41,568 nt of DNA from Lachnospiraceae bacterium OF09-6 (lineage in GTDB: Bacteria; Bacillota; Clostridia; Lachnospirales; Lachnospiraceae), in the NCBI GenBank assembly GCA_003435055.1, contig QUMM01000030.1, forward strand, positions 1-41,568, written 5' to 3'. The notes under the pieces were generated by a model that did no database searches, was not told where the DNA came from, and worked only from the letters and a program-made list of their open reading frames with translations. The position numbers and the translations under genes are program-made. Shown here piece after piece: positions 16,046 through 25,105 of this stretch (position 1 is its first letter; every line of letters begins with the position of its first letter).

Positions 16046-17206
16046 TCACGCCGTCTGCTCGGTTTCTTTCCAAAGTGAAACCTTTCTTCCGTCGTGTGTG
16101 CGGCTGTTCTGATAACGGATACCGTAATCACGAAACAGCCTGCTTGCGTTGATACTGAGCCTTAAAGAAAGTACATTCGGCTTTATATCCACCGCAAGCC
16201 TTTCGCAAAGTTCCGAAGCAGTTCCTTCCCATCTGTCACTTTCCGAAAAGAGCGTATCCGCTATCTTCTCAAGCAGAGGTTCGGGCGGTTCTTTCCACAT
16301 CTCCGTTTCCGATTTTGCAAAGTTCCACACCAATCGCTCGCTGTCCCTTACAAGATGGATTTTCATATCCTGCTGGTCTCTGCCAGCAACATCAAGTGTG
16401 GCATTGTTGGAAGTACGCTTGTCCTTACTGAGAACAAATGCACCGTCTGCCGCACCCATCAGACCATTCGTGCCTGAAATCATATCGAATATATCTTCCG
16501 ATTTTTGTTTGCGTGTATGATGAACAATAAGCATTGAAACCTTGTAACTGTCTGCCAACGCTTTCAGCCTTGCCACAACATCATAATCACTTGCGTAGCT
16601 GTAATCTGCTCCGCCTGCTTCACGCACACGCTTTAAGGTGTCTATGATAATCAAGCCTGTGTCTGGGTGTTCCCTCATAAACCCTCTTATCTGTTCTTCC
16701 AGTCCGCCATTGACCGTTTTACATTCCGTTGCGAAATACAGATTGCCTGTCTCCTTTGCACCGAACATCTGAAACAATCGCTTCTGCAAACGTGGGTAAT
16801 CATCTTCAAGGGCAAAATAAAGCACCGTTGCCTTACGCACCTTATACTCCCAAAGCGGTGTGCCTGTGCTGATATGATAGGCAAGCTGTGCCATCATAAA
16901 GCTCTTTCCCACTTTCGGGGAACCTACGAAAAGGTAAGTTCCCCTTTGGAGCAGACCGTCGATAAGTGGTGTCTGAACCTCAAACACCGTATCATACAGC
17001 GTTGTCATTGATACTGTTTTCAGATAGGAAGGGTCTAACTGTCTGAGTATTTCCCTTTGCATTTCTTCAAAAGATTGCTCGTACCCCTTGAAATCCGTAT
17101 CCTGATTGACTATACTATTGTCAGTACATTTGGAAAGTGACTGTTCCGCATCTGTTGCCGCAGATACATTTGGAATAGTCATTTCTTTTTTATTCTCCAT
17201 TCGCAT
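16046..17206 (-). CDS. RepA-like RecA-fold AAA ATPase/helicase of the mobilizable element
   Basis: A 386-residue protein with Walker A YLFVGSPKVGKSFMMAQLAY (about 93-112), a LYFALEDD segment, Walker B GLIIIDTLKRVRE and a downstream VHHTRK sensor region, then a C-terminal winged-helix-like part ending HDGRKVSLWKETEQTA. This is the RepA/KaiC-like hexameric helicase group (AAA_25) found in mobilizable Clostridia elements. It probably loads at or unwinds the element for replication after transfer. Its start overlaps the mobC stop by 17 bases. Confidence 0.85.
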   Translation of the reverse strand: MRMENKKEMTIPNVSAATDAEQSLSKCTDNSIVNQDTDFKGYEQSFEEMQREILRQLDPSYLKTVSMTTLYDTVFEVQTPLIDGLLQRGTYLFVGSPKVGKSFMMAQLAYHISTGTPLWEYKVRKATVLYFALEDDYPRLQKRLFQMFGAKETGNLYFATECKTVNGGLEEQIRGFMREHPDTGLIIIDTLKRVREAGGADYSYASDYDVVARLKALADSYKVSMLIVHHTRKQKSEDIFDMISGTNGLMGAADGAFVLSKDKRTSNNATLDVAGRDQQDMKIHLVRDSERLVWNFAKSETEMWKEPPEPLLEKIADTLFSESDRWEGTASELCERLAVDIKPNVLSLRLSINASRLFRDYGIRYQNSRTHDGRKVSLWKETEQTA

Positions 17207-17524
17207 CCTCTCCTTTCAAACCGCCGAGAATAATGGAAATCAGTTCTATTACACTCAGCAGTTCATCATCCACACCTTTTCCTGCTTCAATCCTTTTCAG
17301 TTCCGCAAGGCTGTGGCAAATTCCGTTTTCAACGCCTTATACACTCTCGGATTGCCCTGTACCACCACATCCTGATTTAAGCAACGGCGGTAACAATACT
17401 CCTGTTTTGGCAATCCTGATAGAGCTACAGCTCTGTTAATGAGTTCGTTTTCTTCGGGCGATACTCGAAACCCTACTGTGATATTCCTCCAACGATTTTT
17501 GTTATCTCTGTTCTTAGCTGACAT
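17190..17524 (-). pseudogene. mobC: MobC-like relaxosome protein, one frameshift
   Basis: The ATG at 17524 (AGGAG upstream) begins MSAKNRDNKNRWRNITVGFR and VSPEENELINRAVALSGLPK, a ribbon-helix-helix DNA-binding start found in MobC proteins, followed by EYCYRRCLNQDVVVQGNPRV. The frame stops after TALRN, but adding one A at about 17321 gives KTEICHSLAELKRIEAGKG and DDELLSVIELISIILGG to a stop at 17190. The restored protein (about 111 residues) has normal family length. It overlaps the integrase stop and the ATPase start, so int, mobC, ATPase form one run. Confidence 0.75.
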
Positions 17525-18605
17525 TTTCAAAATCTCCTTTCCCTAAATCATCTAATTTTTCTGCCATCTCAATCTGCTTTGACGGAAAGAGGTGTGCGTA
17601 CTGATAAGTAATATCAATACTTTCGTGACCAACTCGGTCAGCAATCGCCACCGCAGAAAAGCCCATATCAATCAAGAGTGAAATGTGGCTGTGACGGAGA
17701 TCGTGAATGCGGATACGCTTCACGCCTGCCGCCTTTGCCCCTCTGTCCATCTCGTGATGAAGATAGCTTTTCGTCACCGTAAAGATACGGTCTTTCTTCT
17801 TCAATCCGTAAAGCATACCGAGATATTCTTTCATTTCCTCACACAGAAACTTCGGCATTTTAATCGTGCGGTTGCTCTTTTTCGTTTTCGGAGAAGTAAT
17901 CACATCCTGCCCTTTCAAACGCTGATAGGATTTATTGATTGTGACTGTTTCCTTATCAAAGTTGAAATCTGCCGGAGTCAAAGCTAACAGCTCGCCCTCT
18001 CGGATACCGCACCAGTAAAGCATTTCAAACGCATAAAAGGAAACAGGCTTGTCCATCATCTCAAAAGAGAATTTCTTGTATTCTTCCTTTGTCCAGAACA
18101 GCATTTCCTTGTGTTCCTCACGTCCCATATTTCCCACCTTTGCCGCAGGATTGGAACGCAGTTCATAGTAGCGGACAGCGTGATTGAAAATGGCGGACAA
18201 CTGATTGTGCAGCGTTTTCAGATACGTCTGTGAATAAGGCTTTTTCTTCTCATCACGATAGGCAAGCATTTCATTCTGCCAAGTAATAATCTCCTTTGTG
18301 GAAATCTCGCTGATTTTCAGTTTCCCGAAATACGGAAGTATCTTTGTGCGTATGATATGCTCTTTGGTAAGCCACGTGTTTTCCTTCAAACGGTTCTTCA
18401 CATCATTGATATAAAGCTCCGTAAAGGCTTCAAAACTCATATCAAGGTCTGAAGAAGTCTGCAATTTGAACATTCTTTCCCATTCCTGTGCTTCTCGTTT
18501 GGTAGCAAAGCCACGCTTGCATTTCTGCTTGCGTTCCCCTTTCCAGTTCACATACCTTGCCATCACATACCAAGTACCGTTATCTTCATTCTTAAATACC
18601 GGCAT
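17514..18605 (-). CDS. int: tyrosine integrase of element 2, intact
   Basis: A 363-residue Tn916-type integrase: arm-binding domain (NGTWYVMARYVNWKGERKQK), core-binding domain (ILPYFGKLKISEISTKEIIT) and a full catalytic domain with Arg202 (CGIREGELL), His301-x-x-Arg304 (HDLRHSH), His327 (VGHES) and nucleophile Tyr336 (TYQYAH). All catalytic residues are present. Its ATG follows directly after the xis stop. Its N-terminal half is clearly homologous to the hybrid integrase at 8135-9130. It most likely integrates at the guaA 3' end nearby. Confidence 0.93.
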   Translation of the reverse strand: MPVFKNEDNGTWYVMARYVNWKGERKQKCKRGFATKREAQEWERMFKLQTSSDLDMSFEAFTELYINDVKNRLKENTWLTKEHIIRTKILPYFGKLKISEISTKEIITWQNEMLAYRDEKKKPYSQTYLKTLHNQLSAIFNHAVRYYELRSNPAAKVGNMGREEHKEMLFWTKEEYKKFSFEMMDKPVSFYAFEMLYWCGIREGELLALTPADFNFDKETVTINKSYQRLKGQDVITSPKTKKSNRTIKMPKFLCEEMKEYLGMLYGLKKKDRIFTVTKSYLHHEMDRGAKAAGVKRIRIHDLRHSHISLLIDMGFSAVAIADRVGHESIDITYQYAHLFPSKQIEMAEKLDDLGKGDFENVS

Positions 18606-18794
18606 TTACATTTCCCCCTTTCCTGCTCCGTAGAGCCTTTCGTAAAAATACTGGCGATTTACACGCCCTGCAATCGTAATAAAGCCCTTTGCTTTCAATT
18701 CCTCATTTAATTGTCTGATGAGTTTATATGCATAAGGTTTTGATACGTTTAGTTCCTGAGCCACATCTTCGGCTCGGATAAATCTGTTTTCCAT
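18606..18794 (-). CDS. xis: Tn916-type excisionase (Xis), element 2
   Basis: MENRFIRAEDVAQELNVSKP, YAYKLIRQLNEELKAKGFIT and IAGRVNRQYFYERLYG make a 62-residue MerR-like winged helix, homologous along its length to the element-1 Xis. Stop and integrase start are adjacent (TAAATG), so both come from one message. The ATG has a weak purine-rich ribosome site. Confidence 0.9.
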   Translation of the reverse strand: MENRFIRAEDVAQELNVSKPYAYKLIRQLNEELKAKGFITIAGRVNRQYFYERLYGAGKGEM

Positions 18795-19080
18795 ATCCTT
18801 TTTCTTCCTTTCTTAAAATAATTTTTTGCTTGCCGCTTTCTCCGTGTTAAAGTTCCAACAGGCACTCCTGCTTGTCGGCAGGCGCTGTGCTGTCCCAATG
18901 CACCGCAGTACATCAGGCGCTCGCTCGTATAGGGGTTCCCGAAAAGTCGGAGACTTTTGGGGAAGAGGAGGAGCAGTGCAGCGAATGAGCTTTTGTGCTT
19001 GCACACAAGCGAACGATACGGAACTTGCTCCGACGAGGTCTTGGCGGTTTGGCTTTTCGGACGGTCATTCAGTTGTCGCA
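18795..19080. other. gene-free structured region with a GC-rich hairpin
   Basis: No gene is supported here. The stretch is GC-richer than its surroundings and contains CCCGAAAAGTC (18938-18948) pairing with GACTTTTGGGG (18952-18962) at 10 of 11 positions, plus a CGGCAGGCG-rich patch near 18876. It resembles the 15840-15910 region in wording (GGCAGGCG, GCTCGCTC), so the two may share a repeat type or both bind transfer proteins. Confidence 0.45.
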
Positions 19081-19205
19081 TTAAGCATATTTGTTTAATT
19101 CGTAATTTATTTTACTAAACATATTTGCTATTGTCAAGTGGTTGCAAAGAAAATATTAAACATTTTTGTTTCGGTTTTTCTTGACTTCCACTAAACATTT
19201 CTGCT
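19081..19205. promoter_or_regulatory. four 15-bp operator repeats for the element-2 XRE regulator
   Basis: Copies of YTAARCATWTYTGYT occur at 19081-19095, 19115-19129, 19156-19170 and 19191-19205, all in the same orientation and 34-41 bases apart. The last one fills the spacer of the XRE promoter (next entry). The arrangement is that of a cooperative repressor or activator array between divergent xis-int and xre genes. Confidence 0.75.
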
Positions 19206-19210
19206 ATACT
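19181..19210 (+). promoter_or_regulatory. promoter of the element-2 XRE gene
   Basis: TTGACT (19181-19186), 18-base spacer, TATACT (19205-19210). The fourth operator repeat lies in the spacer, so the XRE protein should control its own gene. Confidence 0.7.
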
Positions 19211-19242
19211 TATTTCACTAAATATAAAAGGAGCGTATCATT

Positions 19243-19773
19243 ATGGCTATCAGCGAAAGAATACATTTTTTCAGACTAATGCGTGGTATGACACAAAAGT
19301 ATCTCGGTACAGCAATCGGTTTTCCAGAAAAGAGTGCTGATGTGCGTTTGGCACAGTACGAAACTGGTACACGCAAACCGAAAGCAGACCTTACAAATGC
19401 ATTGGCACAGGTGCTTGATGTTTCTCCACAGGCTCTTGATGTTCCTGACATAGACAGCTATATCGGTCTTATGCACACTCTGTTTACCCTTGAAGATATT
19501 TACGGTCTTACTGTCAGTGAAGCAGACGGAGAGGTATGCTTAAAGGTCAACAAGGACAAAGGCAGAGAAGCATATGAACTCCTCAAAATGCTGTATGCTT
19601 GGAAAGAACAGGCAGACAAGCTATCTTCCGAAGAAATCAACAGAGAAGAATACGATAACTGGCGTTACCATTATCCAGAGTTCGACACCACACAGCGTTG
19701 GGCAAAAGTTCCATCACAGGAATTAAGTGACGCTCTCGTGGAAGCATTCAAAGACCACTTGAAAGATAAATAA
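19243..19773 (+). CDS. XRE-family regulator of element 2
   Basis: A 176-residue protein with an N-terminal XRE helix-turn-helix (HFFRLMRGMTQKYLGTAIGF, RLAQYETGTRKPKADLTNAL) and a helical C-terminus with EAYELLKMLYAWKEQADKLS and a Trp-rich segment (DNWRYHYPEFDTTQRW). AAGGAG precedes the ATG. It is divergent from xis-int, exactly as the XRE gene of element 1 is. Its C-terminus resembles that of the element-1 protein in plan, though not closely in sequence. Confidence 0.9.
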   Translation: MAISERIHFFRLMRGMTQKYLGTAIGFPEKSADVRLAQYETGTRKPKADLTNALAQVLDVSPQALDVPDIDSYIGLMHTLFTLEDIYGLTVSEADGEVCLKVNKDKGREAYELLKMLYAWKEQADKLSSEEINREEYDNWRYHYPEFDTTQRWAKVPSQELSDALVEAFKDHLKDK

Positions 19774-19830
19774 GCACCTACAGGACCTGCCACTGGCAGC
19801 TCCCTACAGATGCTTTGGCAACGACAAAAA

Positions 19831-19867
19831 AGCCCTTAACTATGGTTATTAACCACAGCTAAGGGCT
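19831..19867. terminator. strong bidirectional terminator after xre
   Basis: AGCCCTTA at the left end pairs with TAAGGGCT at the right, with an inner TGGTTATTAACCA stem. A-runs lie on the left and a T-rich segment on the right. It would end the xre transcript and protect it from guaA-side read-through. Confidence 0.8.
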
Positions 19868-19987
19868 TAGTTTATAATATGGAATTTGTTCAGAGCCAAG
19901 CTCCGAACTTTAGTCTGCAAGCCACCTGTTAATTGTTCCGTTACCCATAAACCACTGGATAACAAGAATAATGGCACTTGCTATGAC

Positions 19988-20077
19988 TGTTATCAATTTG
20001 TTATCAAAAGACTAATCGAAATCGCTGAAACCCGCATAAACACTGGCTTTTTTAAGCAACTCGATTTATTCAAACTC
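19988..20077. other. right-end arm repeat and attachment site at guaA
   Basis: The arm-like repeat at 19988-20006 matches 11451-11469. GAAACCCGCATAAA at about 20029 and the core ATTCAAACTC at 20068-20077 match 11302 and 11341-11350. The core lies over the last codons and stop of guaA, so insertion keeps the guaA product intact. I infer this is the integrase-proximal attachment site. Confidence 0.6.
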
Positions 20078-21610
20078 AATCGTTCCTGGTGGCTTACTGG
20101 TCAGATCATAGAATACTCTGTTTACGCCTTTGACCTCATTAATAATTCTGCTCATCACAGTCTGTAGTACTTCCCATGGGATCTCTGCTGCTTCTGCAGT
20201 CATGAAATCGATGGTCTTTACTGCACGAAGTGCAACTGCGTAGTCATAAGTTCTCTCATCACCCATGACACCTACGGAACGCATATTGGTCAGGGCTGCG
20301 AAATACTGATTGATCTCCTGATCCAGACCTGCCTTTGCGATCTCTTCACGATAGATGTAGTCTGCATCCTGTACGATGCGAACCTTTTCAGCGGTAACTT
20401 CACCGATGATACGGATACCCAGTCCCGGTCCCGGGAATGGCTGACGGAATACCAGTTCACGCGGAATGCCAAGTTCCAGACCAGCTTTGCGCACTTCATC
20501 TTTGAACAGGTCGCGCAATGGTTCGATGATTTCTTTGAAATCTACGAAATCTGGTAATCCTCCTACGTTATGGTGAGACTTAATCACTGCAGATTCTCCG
20601 CCCAGACCACTTTCTACCACATCCGGATAGATGGTTCCCTGTGCCAGGAAGTCTACTGCACCGATCTTTTTCGCTTCTTCTTCGAAGACACGGATGAATT
20701 CCTCACCAATAATTTTTCGTTTCTGTTCTGGTTCGGTTACACCTGCCAGCTTGTTATAATATCTTTCCTGCGCATTGACACGGATAAAGTTCAGATCGAA
20801 CTGTCCCTGCGGTCCAAAGACAGCTTCTACTTCGTCTCCTTCGTTCTTTCTTAAAAGGCCGTGATCTACGAATACGCAGGTAAGCTGTTTTCCAATAGCT
20901 CTGGACAGGAGCCCTGCTGCCACAGAGGAATCCACACCACCGGATAATGCCAGAAGTACTTTTCCGTCTCCGACCTTTTCACGGATAGCTTTTACAGAAC
21001 TCTCTACGAAAGAATCCATTCTCCAGTCTCCTGCACATCCACAGACTCCACGTACGAAGTTGTACAGCATCTTAGTTCCTTCCTGTGTATGAAGTACTTC
21101 CGGATGGAACTGGATCGCATAGAGGTGTTTCTCTTCATTTTCTGCTGCTGCTACCGGACAGTCTGCTGTGTGAGCTGTGATCTTAAATCCTGGTGCAATT
21201 TTAGAAATATAGTCAAAATGACTCATCCAGCAGATGGTAGATGGAGATACGTCTCCAAACAGGCGGGATGTGGTGTCTACAAAGACTTCGGTCTTTCCAT
21301 ATTCACGTACCTCGGCACGTTCTACCTTTCCGCCAAGGATATGCTGCATCAGCTGTGCGCCGTAGCACAGTCCCAATACCGGGATGCCCAGTTCAAACAA
21401 TTCTTTTGTGTAAGTTGGTGAATCCGGTTCATAGCAGCTGTTCGGGCCACCGGTCAGGATAATTCCCTTCGGATTCATGGCTTTGATTTTTTCAATATCT
21501 GTCTTGTAAGAATAAATCTCACAATACACGTTGCATTCACGTACTCGTCTGGCAACCAGCTGATTATACTGTCCGCCAAAGTCTAATACAATGACATTTT
21601 CTCTCTGCAA
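20066..21610 (-). CDS. guaA: GMP synthase (glutamine-hydrolysing)
   Basis: The enzyme converts XMP to GMP using glutamine and ATP. Residues start with [20 protein letters not shown]; the amidotransferase domain has GLCYGAQLM with nucleophile Cys and IQFHPE; the ATP pyrophosphatase domain has [17 protein letters not shown]; the dimerisation domain ends [10 protein letters not shown]. The likely start is a TTG at 21610 with AGGAGGG seven bases upstream; upstream ATGs would add residues unlike the family. This gives 514 residues, the normal length. It is core metabolism, intact, and its 3' end is the integration target of the neighbouring element. Confidence 0.97.
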   Translation of the reverse strand: MQRENVIVLDFGGQYNQLVARRVRECNVYCEIYSYKTDIEKIKAMNPKGIILTGGPNSCYEPDSPTYTKELFELGIPVLGLCYGAQLMQHILGGKVERAEVREYGKTEVFVDTTSRLFGDVSPSTICWMSHFDYISKIAPGFKITAHTADCPVAAAENEEKHLYAIQFHPEVLHTQEGTKMLYNFVRGVCGCAGDWRMDSFVESSVKAIREKVGDGKVLLALSGGVDSSVAAGLLSRAIGKQLTCVFVDHGLLRKNEGDEVEAVFGPQGQFDLNFIRVNAQERYYNKLAGVTEPEQKRKIIGEEFIRVFEEEAKKIGAVDFLAQGTIYPDVVESGLGGESAVIKSHHNVGGLPDFVDFKEIIEPLRDLFKDEVRKAGLELGIPRELVFRQPFPGPGLGIRIIGEVTAEKVRIVQDADYIYREEIAKAGLDQEINQYFAALTNMRSVGVMGDERTYDYAVALRAVKTIDFMTAEAAEIPWEVLQTVMSRIINEVKGVNRVFYDLTSKPPGTIEFE

Positions 21611-21643
21611 GATATTCCCTCCTGTTCTCTCAAATCTTTTTTT

Positions 21644-21672
21644 ATTATAAGATAGCATACCGTTTTTTACAA
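21644..21672 (-). promoter_or_regulatory. guaA promoter
   Basis: TTGTAA (complement of 21667-21672), 17 bases, TATAAT (complement of 21644-21649), with transcription expected shortly upstream of the TTG start. No long leader or guanine riboswitch is visible, since only about 25 bases separate promoter and ribosome site. Confidence 0.7.
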
Positions 21673-21692
21673 TGCCTATTTTTTGTGATTTC

Positions 21693-23066
21693 TCACACTG
21701 CCATCTGTTCCCATTTTCCCCTTCGATACCGGAGCACATAACAGAGCGCCCGGAATGCCCAGTCGATGGTCATAGCTACCCAGATACCGAATACTCCCAT
21801 ATGCAGCCATTCTCCTAACACATAGCTGAATGCAATGCGGAAGATCCACATAGAAGCAATGGCAATCCACATAGTGGCTTTCACGTCATTCGCTGCACGC
21901 AGAGTATTCGGTATGGAGAAGGATAATGGCCAGATCAGTATTGCACAAAGGTCGTGATAAATAATGATCTGTCTGGTCATCTCAGAAGTTACATCTGACA
22001 GATTGTAAACTTTTAATATCATTGGCAGTAAACAATACAACGCAATACTTACTCCTATCATACAGGTATATACCAGTTTTAAAAGCTTCACCGTATAGTA
22101 GCGTACCTGATCATATCGTTTTGCCCCCACACACTGGGCTGCCACCGTCAAAATGGCAAAGTTGATGGCCATTCCAGGAAGGATCTGAAACATCGCAATG
22201 GTATTGGATACTGCATTGGCCGCAATGGATGCCGTGCCAAAGGTCGATACCAGGCTGAGTACCAGAATTTTTCCCAGCTGGAACATCCCATTTTCCAGTC
22301 CATTTGGAACGCCCACATGAAGAATCTTTCGAATCAGTGGTCCGTCAAAATGCCACTGGATCTTCTTGGACATATGTACCGGCTGATTCTGCCTGCGCAG
22401 CAACAGGATCATGATCAGCGCTGCAATCATTCTGGAAACCAGAGTTGGAATTGCTGCACCCGCTACTCCCATTTTCAGGCCATAGATCAGAATCCCATTT
22501 CCAGTGATATTTATGGCATTCATAATGAGAGAAGTAATCATGGCAATCTTGGAATTGCCCGTTGCACGGAAAATAGCTGCTCCTCCATTATACAATGCGA
22601 TAAATGGAATCGATGCAGACACGATCAGCAGATAGGTTCTGGCATTTGCCATAACATCTGGTTCGATTTTTCCAAATACCTTGCCAAGGATCAGGTTCTG
22701 ACACAGATAAACACATCCCATAATGACAAGGGATGACACCAGTATGAACAAAACCAGCTGATCAGCTGCCTTGCTTGCTTTTTCTTCATTCTTCTGACCG
22801 ATATAATGTCCTGCCGCAACCGCACCTCCGGTCGCCAGTGCTGCAAAAATATTGATCAACAGTACCATTACCGTATCTACCAATGATACCCCCGACACTG
22901 CTGCCTCTCCTACACTGGCTACCATTAGACTGTCCGCCATGCCAACCATGACCGTTAGAAGCTGTTCGATTACCAGTGGAAAAATCAGCTTCTTTAACTG
23001 TTGATTTGAAAACAACAATTCCGTTTCCGGAATGTTCTTTTTTTCACTCTTCTTTCCCCCCCCCAT
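21693..23066 (-). CDS. MATE-family multidrug/Na+ (or H+) antiporter
   Basis: About 457 residues with twelve hydrophobic segments in two similar halves, starting after [20 protein letters not shown] and [20 protein letters not shown], the typical MATE entrance motif; the second half repeats it at [20 protein letters not shown]. It exports cationic drugs or metabolites across the membrane. The ATG at 23066 has AAGGAAAG close upstream; its first codons form a run of nine G (M-G-G-G). An earlier in-frame ATG at 23084 lacks a ribosome site. It ends 80 bases before guaA and is probably separately transcribed. Confidence 0.92.
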   Translation of the reverse strand: MGGGKKSEKKNIPETELLFSNQQLKKLIFPLVIEQLLTVMVGMADSLMVASVGEAAVSGVSLVDTVMVLLINIFAALATGGAVAAGHYIGQKNEEKASKAADQLVLFILVSSLVIMGCVYLCQNLILGKVFGKIEPDVMANARTYLLIVSASIPFIALYNGGAAIFRATGNSKIAMITSLIMNAINITGNGILIYGLKMGVAGAAIPTLVSRMIAALIMILLLRRQNQPVHMSKKIQWHFDGPLIRKILHVGVPNGLENGMFQLGKILVLSLVSTFGTASIAANAVSNTIAMFQILPGMAINFAILTVAAQCVGAKRYDQVRYYTVKLLKLVYTCMIGVSIALYCLLPMILKVYNLSDVTSEMTRQIIIYHDLCAILIWPLSFSIPNTLRAANDVKATMWIAIASMWIFRIAFSYVLGEWLHMGVFGIWVAMTIDWAFRALCYVLRYRRGKWEQMAV

Positions 23067-23120
23067 TTCTTTCCTTATTATCATATTTTCACATATTTTC
23101 TGTAATTGCAAGAGCTAATT

Positions 23121-23157
23121 CAAAAAGCCATGAACATCCCGTTGATATTCATGACTT
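23121..23157 (-). terminator. terminator after the deoxyinosine glycosylase gene
   Basis: On the minus strand AAGTCATGAA pairs with TTCATGGCTT (one mismatch), followed by TTTTTG. It ends the transporter-glycosylase run before the MATE gene. Confidence 0.75.
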
Positions 23158-23172
23158 TCTCTTATTCATCTT

Positions 23173-23688
23173 CTATATTTTATAAAGTATCTCCCGTATC
23201 TGCCTCCATTCTTCCGCCAGTCGATCCATTTGCCAGGCCGCATTTGCCGGACTGGTAGATGGCAGCTTAATCATTTTTCGCTGTATCTGTGGATAAGCGT
23301 ACTTCTGATATAGTTCATAGGCCTTGCCGCCATTTCCATAGATCTGCTGAATCGGTGCATGCTCCAGAATCTGATTCAGGTCTGCCGGCACCACATTTTT
23401 GATCGAACTGTCACTGGAACCAATGATATCACACTCTGCAATTACGTCCCAGACTGCGATATGATGAGCCAGCAAAAACGCTTTCTTTTCTTCTATGGTA
23501 TCCGGCACTTTTTTGCTCTCGCAGATCCGTGCAAGCAGCTTCCAGAACCGGTTCTGTGGATGTCCATAATAAAAGTTCTGTTCACGGGATTTCACAGATG
23601 GCAAGGTTCCCAGAATGAGTATCCGGGATGTACTGTCAAATACCGGATTAAATTCATGTCTCACATGTGTATACTGTTCTTTCTCCAT
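23173..23688 (-). CDS. DNA-deoxyinosine glycosylase (UDG superfamily, family-6 like)
   Basis: About 171 residues starting MEKEQYTHVRHEFNPVFDST. ILILGTLPSVKSREQNFYYG followed by HPQNRFW is the first active-site motif of the Mug/HDG branch of uracil-DNA glycosylases, and LPSTSPANAA is the second loop. Family members excise hypoxanthine from deaminated adenine in DNA. The ATG at 23688 with AAGGAAAC upstream fits the family better than the one at 23715. It follows the symporter gene by about 60 bases on the same strand, an incidental-looking partnership. Confidence 0.85.
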   Translation of the reverse strand: MEKEQYTHVRHEFNPVFDSTSRILILGTLPSVKSREQNFYYGHPQNRFWKLLARICESKKVPDTIEEKKAFLLAHHIAVWDVIAECDIIGSSDSSIKNVVPADLNQILEHAPIQQIYGNGGKAYELYQKYAYPQIQRKMIKLPSTSPANAAWQMDRLAEEWRQIREILYKI

Positions 23689-23749
23689 GTTTCCTTTTTC
23701 CTTTTCCACTATCATCGGTTCTTCATACAGCCTGCCTCTGCAAAACTAC

Positions 23750-25105
23750 TTACATCAGTCCCTGAATCACCAGAATCAATATCAACACCGGCAATATAAA
23801 CTGGAAATATGGTTTTAAGAACTTGCCAAACTTCAGTCCTTCCCCATCGTTGCATTCTTTCATGTAATTATCAAATCCCCATCCGTATTTTGTCACACAG
23901 AATAACAGATAGATCAGCGAGCCGATCGGCAGCAGCAGATTACTTACAATAAAGTCTTCGGAATCCAGCACATCTCTGCCTCCGATCAGATGCAGATCAC
24001 TCCAGATATTATAACCGAATACACATGGCAGACTGGCAATCAGGATAATCACTCCATTGATCAGTACCGCTTTCTTTCTCTCCATGCCGAACATATCTAC
24101 CCAGAAAGAAATAATATTTTCAAATACCGCCATAACGGTTGAAAAACTTGCAAAGGTCATAAACAGGAAGAATAAGGTTCCCCAGATTCTTCCACCTGCC
24201 ATGTTAACAAATACATTCGGCAGAGTCACAAAGATCAGGGATGGACCTGCATCCGGCTGCACTCCAAAGGAGAAACATGCCGGAAAGATAATCAGTCCTG
24301 CCATAATTGCTACAAAAGTATCCAGCAAACTGATCCGTACTGCTTCGCCTGGAAGAGAGCGCTCTTTTCCCATATAACTCCCAAAGATCTCCATCGCTGC
24401 TATACCAAGGCTTAAGGTAAAGAAGGATTGATTCATAGCCGCCGTAATGACTTTGCCAAATCCTACTTCTCTGACTTTATCCAGGCTTGGTATCAGATAA
24501 AAACTGATTCCCTCTTTTGCTCCTGGAAGCATACCGCTGTGTACCGCCAGTACCAGAATTAATACCAAAAGTACCATCATCATGATCTTACTGATCTTTT
24601 CAATACCATTCTGAAGCCCCTGACTGCAGACTACAAATCCAAGGATCACTGTCACAGCCATCCAGCCTGCCATCTCCATCGGGGAAGCCAGCAGATTGCT
24701 AAATACGCCGCCTACTGCATCTGCACTCATGCCTGCCGGGAACACACCTGCTGCAAATTTGAAGAAATAGCTGAGCATCCATCCGGATACCGTTGTGTAA
24801 TACATCATCAGTATATAACAGCCCAACATACAGAACCATCCATGGATATGCCATTTGCTTCCCTGTTTTTCCAGTGTCTTATAGGCCAGTACAGCGCTCT
24901 TGCGACTGCCTCGTCCAACAGCCAGTTCCATGGTCAGTACCGGCACACCCATAATAAACAGAAAGAGCAGATACAACAGTACGAATAATCCTCCTCCATT
25001 TTGTCCGACTACATATGGAAAACGCCATACATTTCCAATTCCAATCGCACATCCTGCACTGACCAGTATAAATCCCAGTCTTGACTTAAATCCTTCTCTT
25101 TTCAT
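23750..25105 (-). CDS. NSS-family Na+-dependent amino-acid symporter
   Basis: A 451-residue membrane protein of the neurotransmitter:sodium symporter family (LeuT/TnaT/MhsT). The signature SRLGFILVSAGCAIGIGNVW and RFPYVVGQNGGGLFVLLYLL forms TM1-TM2 with the Na+/substrate unwound region; QSFFTLSLGIAAMEIFGSYM is the TM6 region. Bacterial members take up tryptophan, tyrosine or hydrophobic amino acids with Na+. Its ATG overlaps the preceding AGCS stop by four bases (ATGA), so translation is coupled. No Arg or other change suggests loss of function. Confidence 0.93.
   Translation of the reverse strand: MKREGFKSRLGFILVSAGCAIGIGNVWRFPYVVGQNGGGLFVLLYLLFLFIMGVPVLTMELAVGRGSRKSAVLAYKTLEKQGSKWHIHGWFCMLGCYILMMYYTTVSGWMLSYFFKFAAGVFPAGMSADAVGGVFSNLLASPMEMAGWMAVTVILGFVVCSQGLQNGIEKISKIMMMVLLVLILVLAVHSGMLPGAKEGISFYLIPSLDKVREVGFGKVITAAMNQSFFTLSLGIAAMEIFGSYMGKERSLPGEAVRISLLDTFVAIMAGLIIFPACFSFGVQPDAGPSLIFVTLPNVFVNMAGGRIWGTLFFLFMTFASFSTVMAVFENIISFWVDMFGMERKKAVLINGVIILIASLPCVFGYNIWSDLHLIGGRDVLDSEDFIVSNLLLPIGSLIYLLFCVTKYGWGFDNYMKECNDGEGLKFGKFLKPYFQFILPVLILILVIQGLM

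Noticed and set aside
15787..16152. 121-codon open frame across the oriT-like region
   Set aside because: No ribosome site, runs through the hairpins and has no recognisable protein character; structured DNA explains the region better.
19886..20167. 93-codon open frame at the element/guaA boundary
   Set aside because: It crosses the terminator-att region and the guaA 3' end on the opposite strand, without a ribosome site.
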